From positions 620,001-684,000 of the forward strand of contig CAWESL010000007.1 of assembly GCA_963811705.1 (NCBI GenBank): a stretch of 64,000 nucleotides of DNA. Direction: 5' to 3'. The notes under the pieces were generated by a model that was not told the DNA's origin, did not search any database, and saw nothing but the letters and a program-made list of their open reading frames with translations. The stretch's first letter is position 1. Every line of letters starts with the position of its first letter. The position numbers and the translations under genes are program-made. Below are positions 59,497 through 64,000 of this stretch, one piece after another. The stretch is from DATJPR01 sp963811705 (GTDB taxonomy: Bacteria; Bacteroidota; Ignavibacteria; UBA10030; UBA6906).

Positions 59497-60588
59497 TTAT
59501 TCGATCTTCTTTACCGGCTTCTCAAGGACATCGTCTCCTTCTTTCAGCCCCTCGGTCACTTCGATATTCACCGCGTCGCTCAAGCCGGTTTTGATCAGCC
59601 GGTCTTCGCTTTTCCCCTCAGGCAGGGCGAGTCTGACGAAGGCGGAATCGTTCCGGAACGTCACGAGCCGCTCGGGGATCGTGAGGATGCTGTCCTTCTT
59701 CTGGATGATGACATTGGCATTCGCGGAGTACCCGGCGCGCAACGTCGCGCCCTCCTTCGCGGGCACGAGGATTTCGATCGGAAAGACGGTGGCATTTTCC
59801 TTCTTCTCCGCCTTCAACGAAATCTTCGTGAGCGATCCGACGATTTTGTCGGTGGGCAGGGCGCCAACTTTAATCTCAGCCGTCTGGCCTTCCTTCAGCT
59901 TTCCGACATCGATTTCATCGACCGATCCCTTGAAGAGCAGCTTGCTCATATTCGCCATCTTCATCAGGACCGTTCCTTCCTGATAGGTCGTCAACGGCGT
60001 GACCGGATCGCCGACCTGCACGGCTTTGCTCAGCACGTAACCACTGATGGGCGCCTTCACGATCGATTCGATTTCGGTGTTTTCGATCTTCACGCGTCCG
60101 CTCTCCATCAGGGCCAGGTGTTCGCGGGCGATCTTGACATGGAGCTCCGCGGTCTGGAAGTTGTGCTGAAAATCGTCGTATTCCTTGGACGAGATAAGCT
60201 GTTTGTTAAACAGCGAATCCTGCCGGGGCTTGTCCCGCGCAAGGCTCACCAGGTCCACTTCGGAGAGCTGCACCTGGCGCTTCGCGTCGGCAAGTTCCAG
60301 CGGTGCCGGGTCCGGCCGCACCTCGAGCAGGGGCTGCCCTGCTGCGACATACGACCCCGCGTCGGCGTAGATCCGGCCGACGACGCCGGAGACTTTCGCC
60401 TTCACGGAGATCTCATTCTCGGGCTCGATGGTCCCGACGGCAAGAGCCTTCTCCACAATTTCGCCCCGCGTCACCTTGACGGACGAGAGACCATTCTCAT
60501 CGGTCTTTTTTGAGCCTCCGAGGATGAAAAACGCGCCGACGATCACGACGCAGGCTCCCACAGCGGGGATGACGATTTTCTTCTTCAT
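59497..60588 (-). CDS. MacA-like periplasmic adaptor (HlyD/RND MFP family)
   Basis: 363 residues: N-terminal membrane anchor (about 5-24), lipoyl/barrel-sandwich halves (VKAKVSGVVGRIYADAGSYVAAGQPL and IVKAPISGYVLSKAVQVGDPV), intervening alpha hairpin (about 110-165) and a C-terminal beta-barrel/MP domain. Links the inner-membrane MacB-type permeases to an outer-membrane channel. First gene of its run; no outer-membrane TolC gene is in the window. Confidence 0.9.
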   Translation of the reverse strand: MKKKIVIPAVGACVVIVGAFFILGGSKKTDENGLSSVKVTRGEIVEKALAVGTIEPENEISVKAKVSGVVGRIYADAGSYVAAGQPLLEVRPDPAPLELADAKRQVQLSEVDLVSLARDKPRQDSLFNKQLISSKEYDDFQHNFQTAELHVKIAREHLALMESGRVKIENTEIESIVKAPISGYVLSKAVQVGDPVTPLTTYQEGTVLMKMANMSKLLFKGSVDEIDVGKLKEGQTAEIKVGALPTDKIVGSLTKISLKAEKKENATVFPIEILVPAKEGATLRAGYSANANVIIQKKDSILTIPERLVTFRNDSAFVRLALPEGKSEDRLIKTGLSDAVNIEVTEGLKEGDDVLEKPVKKIE

Positions 60589-60875
60589 GATTCTGCTCCG
60601 GGATGACGCAACGGGGAAATGAGGACAGGGTGTTGATAAATCTTTGTAAATGTACGGGGATACAGGCGAAAATGTTCCACCCGGAGTGTCCTCCGCGCCT
60701 CTCCTATCGATGGGATGACAATCTTTTACATCAGCCGCCGGGCGAAACCGGCCGGACGCCCTTCCCTTTGTCTCTCCTGAATTCTTCGTATCTTAGGCTG
60801 TTTGAGCCACTGTCCGGGGCGCTCAAGTACGGCAATGCGTCCGCAAGGCGGAACGATCTGTAAACGGGGCCATCC
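60589..60875. other. Divergent intergenic region between macA-like and lhr genes
   Basis: 287 nt carrying the starts of two divergent transcripts. A possible lhr promoter (TTTGTC, 16 nt, TATCTT near 60768-60795) is weak. No repeat or hairpin of note was seen. Confidence 0.4.
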
Positions 60876-63800
60876 ATGATCAGGCAAACGATTCTCGACG
60901 AATTTCATCCCCTCGTGCGGGAATGGTTCCTGCTGAAGTACGCTGCGCCGACTCCCCCACAGGAACTTGGCTGGCCGCACATCGCCGCAGGGCACAACAC
61001 CCTGATCCTTGCGCCAACAGGATCCGGGAAGACTCTCGCATCGTTTCTCTGGACGATCAATCATCTTGTCGATCAATATTCGCGCGACACGCTCGAGCCG
61101 GGAATCCGGGTCGTGTATGTTTCTCCTCTGAAGGCGCTGAACAATGACATCGAACGGAACCTGCGATCGCCGCTTGCCGGGATCCATGCCCTCGCCCGAC
61201 AACGCGGGGTAAGCATCCCGGAAATCCGGGCCGCCGTTCGGACCGGGGATACACCGACCTCGGAACGGCAGGCGATGCTCCGGCGACCGCCAGACATCCT
61301 CATTACCACTCCTGAGTCGTTGTACCTCATGCTGACCTCCTCGAAACAACGCGAATTGTTCCGGCATGTGCAGTATGTGATCATCGATGAAATCCATTCT
61401 CTCTGCGGCAACAAACGGGGCGTTCACCTTTCCCTCTCTCTTGAACGAATGCAGGCGGTTGCGGAACAGGAGTTCGTGCGGATCGGCCTTTCAGCAACGC
61501 AGCGACCGCTTGAAACCGTCGCGGCCTATCTCGGAGGCTTTGCCCGCGAACAGGACGGACGCTTCGTCCCCAGACCGGTTGATATCGTCGATGCCGGCCA
61601 AAAGAAGTCCATGGACGTCCGTGTTGTCTGCCCCGTTCCGGATTTCTCACTCCTGCCTGAAGAAGGCGCATGGCCGCTGATTTTCGAAGCGCTCTTCGAA
61701 GAGATCGAACGCCACACGACGACATTGATCTTTGTCAATAACCGGAGGCTCGCCGAACGGATCGCCTCAAAGTTGAATCTCATGGCGTCCGGAGCGGAGG
61801 ACGGGCGATCGTCGGGAATGGTCAACCTTTCCGCAGCCCCCGTCCCGGCACCAACCGAATCTGCATCCGATAAGGATCCTGACGCAGCGTTTGCCCAGGC
61901 GTATCACGGAAGCATGTCCCGGGAAGCACGGGAAGCGATGGAATCAGCGCTGAAGGCGGGCAAACTCCACGTTCTGGTCGCGACGTCGTCGTTGGAGTTG
62001 GGGATCGACATCGGCAGCATCGATCTTGTCGTCCAGATCGAATCTCCCAAGGGGATCGCGCGCGGACTCCAACGGATCGGGCGCTCCGGGCATCTGGTCA
62101 ACGCGACAAGCAAAGGAAGAATCATTCCAACCCATCGGGAGGATCTCGTCGAAGCCGCGGTTGTCGCGCGGGGGATTCTCGCGCACGATGTCGAGGCCAC
62201 CCACGTTCCGGAGAATTGCCTCGATGTTCTCGCCCAACAAATCGTGGCCGCCGTGGCCGTCGACGAATGGAAGGTCGACGATCTCTTTCACCTCGTTCGT
62301 CAGTCATTCTGTTACCACAATCTCTCGCGTCCTCTCTTCGACAGCGTCCTCACGATGCTGGCGGGACGTTACAGTGTCGACTCCCTCGGAGACCTCCGCG
62401 CCAAAATCTCGTGGGACCCGGTCAACAACACTCTTCGAGCGCTGCCCGGGACGAGTCATCTTGCAATCACCAGCGGCGGCACGATCGCGGACCGCGGATA
62501 TTACGGCGTCTATCTCGAGGACGTCCGGACGAAAGTGGGTGAAGTGGACGAGGAGTTCATCTATGAAAGCCGGCCGGGAGACCGGTTTATTCTCGGCAGC
62601 ACCGTTTGGGCGATGAAGGCCATCGACGCGAATCGCGTGATCGTTGCACCCGCGCCGGGACAACCCGCGCGAATGCCGTTTTGGAAAGGCGAGGGCATCG
62701 GGAGAAGCTACGACCTCGGAGAGCAACTTGGGGCTTTTCGCCGTACTGTTGCCGGGCGCATCGATGATGAGGATGCACTGCAGTGGCTGCAATCAGCTTA
62801 TCCCCTCGACACCAATGCCGCCTGGAACCTCCTCGACTATTTCCGCCGCCAGCGCGGAGTGACCGGTACAATCCCGGACGACCGGACGATCATCATCGAG
62901 CAGACACGGGACGAACTCGGCGACATGCGGGTGATCGTGCATTCGTCCTATGGCCGCAGAATCAACGGGCTTCTGGGCCTGCTCCTTGAACGTCGCATCA
63001 AGGAGCAATCCGGCGCGACTCCCGAGATGATTTACAATGACGACGGGGTCCTTCTCCGGCTGCCGGACGACCGTGATTTTCCGATGGAGGTGTTTTCCGA
63101 ACATTCCCTTGCCGCGGCGCGGGAAACCGTCCTTGAGGAACTGCTCTCGACGCCGCTGTTTGCAGGGCAATTCCGGCAGAATGCCGCGCGCGCCCTCCTG
63201 TTGCCGAAACCGGGACGAGGGAAACGAACTCCGCTCTGGGTTCAACGAATCCGCGCCGGCGATCTTCTGCAACTCGTGCGAACCCACGAAGACTTCCCCA
63301 TCGTTCTGGAGACCGTGCGCGACGTCCTTCATGACGTCCTCGATCTCCCCCATTTTCTCGCGTTGCTGGAGAAGATCCGAACCGGCGCGGTTCATGTGAC
63401 CAGAGTGTCGACCGAAACGCCTTCCCCCTTCGCCGCGGGGCTCCTGTTTGCGTTTCTGGGTGCTTCCATGTATGCCGGCGACGCCGTCCCGAGCCAGGGT
63501 TCGGCCGATGCCCATCGCCTGAATCCCCAATTGCTCGATGACCTGATCGCGCGAGGACCGACAGGGAATTTCCTGCGTCCTGAGGCGATCGCGGCGGTCG
63601 AAGCACGTCTGCAGCATGAAGCCGCAGGCTCCCAGGCACGATCGGCTGAGGAGCTGATGCAGATCCTGCTGCGCGTGGGCGACCTCGACGACGATGAAAT
63701 CCGGTCGCGAACCGCAGGCAACGCAATGGAATTCGTCCGGTCACTGGAAACAGAACGACGCATTTTGAAAGTGCACCTCGGTGAGCGTGAGAAGTGGGTG

Positions 63801-64000
63801 GCGGCGGAATACGCCGAACTTTACCGTTCCGCGGAAGACGCGTCAAGTGCGGAACAAATTGTCCGGCGGTACCTGCAGGGGCATGGACCCGTTCGTCCTT
63901 CGGATCTCGTTCGACGCTACGGCTTTCGATCCGAGGGGATTGCGCTCCTAAAAGATCGGGTCATCGACGGAAAGCAGATCCTTCAAGGGAAGTTTGGGTG
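60876..64000 (+). CDS. lhr: Lhr-family superfamily 2 helicase (C-terminus beyond window)
   Basis: 1041 codons visible, open at the right edge. Walker A APTGSGKT (46-53), DEIH box in VIIDEIHSL (about 170), SAT motif GLSATQRP, motif V region VATSSLELGIDIG and motif VI LQRIGRSGH. These are followed by the Lhr winged-helix/beta-barrel region and a further winged-helix-like segment (RRYLQGHGPVRPSDLVRRYG) near the edge, so it is a long-form Lhr rather than the 900-residue core form. Implicated in DNA repair in other bacteria. ATG at 60876 with GGGG about 7 nt upstream. Confidence 0.92.
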   Translation, partial: MIRQTILDEFHPLVREWFLLKYAAPTPPQELGWPHIAAGHNTLILAPTGSGKTLASFLWTINHLVDQYSRDTLEPGIRVVYVSPLKALNNDIERNLRSPLAGIHALARQRGVSIPEIRAAVRTGDTPTSERQAMLRRPPDILITTPESLYLMLTSSKQRELFRHVQYVIIDEIHSLCGNKRGVHLSLSLERMQAVAEQEFVRIGLSATQRPLETVAAYLGGFAREQDGRFVPRPVDIVDAGQKKSMDVRVVCPVPDFSLLPEEGAWPLIFEALFEEIERHTTTLIFVNNRRLAERIASKLNLMASGAEDGRSSGMVNLSAAPVPAPTESASDKDPDAAFAQAYHGSMSREAREAMESALKAGKLHVLVATSSLELGIDIGSIDLVVQIESPKGIARGLQRIGRSGHLVNATSKGRIIPTHREDLVEAAVVARGILAHDVEATHVPENCLDVLAQQIVAAVAVDEWKVDDLFHLVRQSFCYHNLSRPLFDSVLTMLAGRYSVDSLGDLRAKISWDPVNNTLRALPGTSHLAITSGGTIADRGYYGVYLEDVRTKVGEVDEEFIYESRPGDRFILGSTVWAMKAIDANRVIVAPAPGQPARMPFWKGEGIGRSYDLGEQLGAFRRTVAGRIDDEDALQWLQSAYPLDTNAAWNLLDYFRRQRGVTGTIPDDRTIIIEQTRDELGDMRVIVHSSYGRRINGLLGLLLERRIKEQSGATPEMIYNDDGVLLRLPDDRDFPMEVFSEHSLAAARETVLEELLSTPLFAGQFRQNAARALLLPKPGRGKRTPLWVQRIRAGDLLQLVRTHEDFPIVLETVRDVLHDVLDLPHFLALLEKIRTGAVHVTRVSTETPSPFAAGLLFAFLGASMYAGDAVPSQGSADAHRLNPQLLDDLIARGPTGNFLRPEAIAAVEARLQHEAAGSQARSAEELMQILLRVGDLDDDEIRSRTAGNAMEFVRSLETERRILKVHLGEREKWVAAEYAELYRSAEDASSAEQIVRRYLQGHGPVRPSDLVRRYGFRSEGIALLKDRVIDGKQILQGKFG

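Noticed and set aside
1..64000. Mobile elements, prophage, defence islands, CRISPR, rRNA or tRNA genes
   Set aside because: No transposase, integrase, phage structural gene, regular direct-repeat array or RNA gene signature was found on either strand by reading.

Overview
The window reads as chromosome of a moderately GC-rich member of the Bacteroidota/Chlorobi/Ignavibacteria assemblage. The argument is inference from gene content. There is a SprA/Sov-type type IX secretion (T9SS) translocon, a PorX response regulator, and three secreted proteins ending in T9SS C-terminal sorting domains (CTDs) of the 'YPNPFNP' type. There is also a 31-residue AURKAIP1/COX24-like protein. Several genes have good Shine-Dalgarno sequences (for example AAAGGAGGG at 22911-22919), which points to the Ignavibacteria/Chlorobi side rather than Bacteroidia. 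No rRNA, tRNA, CRISPR array, transposase, integrase or phage gene was found. Almost everything is on the minus strand; only nrdJ and lhr are on the plus strand.

Layout in window coordinates, most operons running right to left. 1-4183: porX-tsaE-tsaB-accD-panC, joined by 4-nt overlaps or gaps of 4-7 nt. 4258-11544: sprA with its own predicted promoter. 11545-16469: an orphan CTD fragment full of repeats, a secreted M6-like metalloprotease and a secreted nine-haem cytochrome, the last two with T9SS CTDs. 16960-19137: HIT protein, ECF sigma factor, anti-sigma candidate and Spy/CpxP-like protein. 19307-25187: EF-G-like GTPase, DUF948 and YtxH proteins, the tiny AURKAIP1-like protein, a zinc-ribbon/TPR membrane protein, HU and SppA. 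25517-29401: three Hsp20 genes followed by lon. 29740-33316: trxB, queG, a Rieske protein, an MBL-fold hydrolase and a 2[4Fe-4S] ferredoxin. 33450-38994: methionine synthase split into two genes, a nitronate monooxygenase-like protein and a DipZ-like thioredoxin-fold protein. 39133-41915: TSUP permease and a GH5 glycosidase with T9SS CTD. 42083-46114: lipoprotein, cysK, cysE, rsmI, dut. 46188-50759: nuoABCDEF of complex I. 50885-52705: long-chain acyl-CoA synthetase. 53348-55732: B12-dependent ribonucleotide reductase behind a structured leader of about 425 nt. 55858-60588: MacA/MacB-type export genes with two thioredoxins. 60876-end: Lhr helicase, cut by the window edge.

How the genes fit together. 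The left third builds and feeds a type IX secretion system: translocon, regulator, and cargo that includes a protease and a multihaem cytochrome, with an envelope-stress sigma operon just upstream. The middle is proteostasis and redox housekeeping. The right part is respiration, sulfur and methyl metabolism and DNA precursors. Three enzymes, QueG, MetH and NrdJ, belong to cobalamin-using families.

The most unusual signal is a set of short word-like repeat families in intergenic DNA, such as CTGTCCACTG, TCTGAGACT, TCTCCCCCTC, AATTGG and GAATGAAGAA words. They sit preferentially at or just after stop codons. One family is also found in frame inside two T9SS CTD coding sequences, and two others lie in the orphan CTD region.
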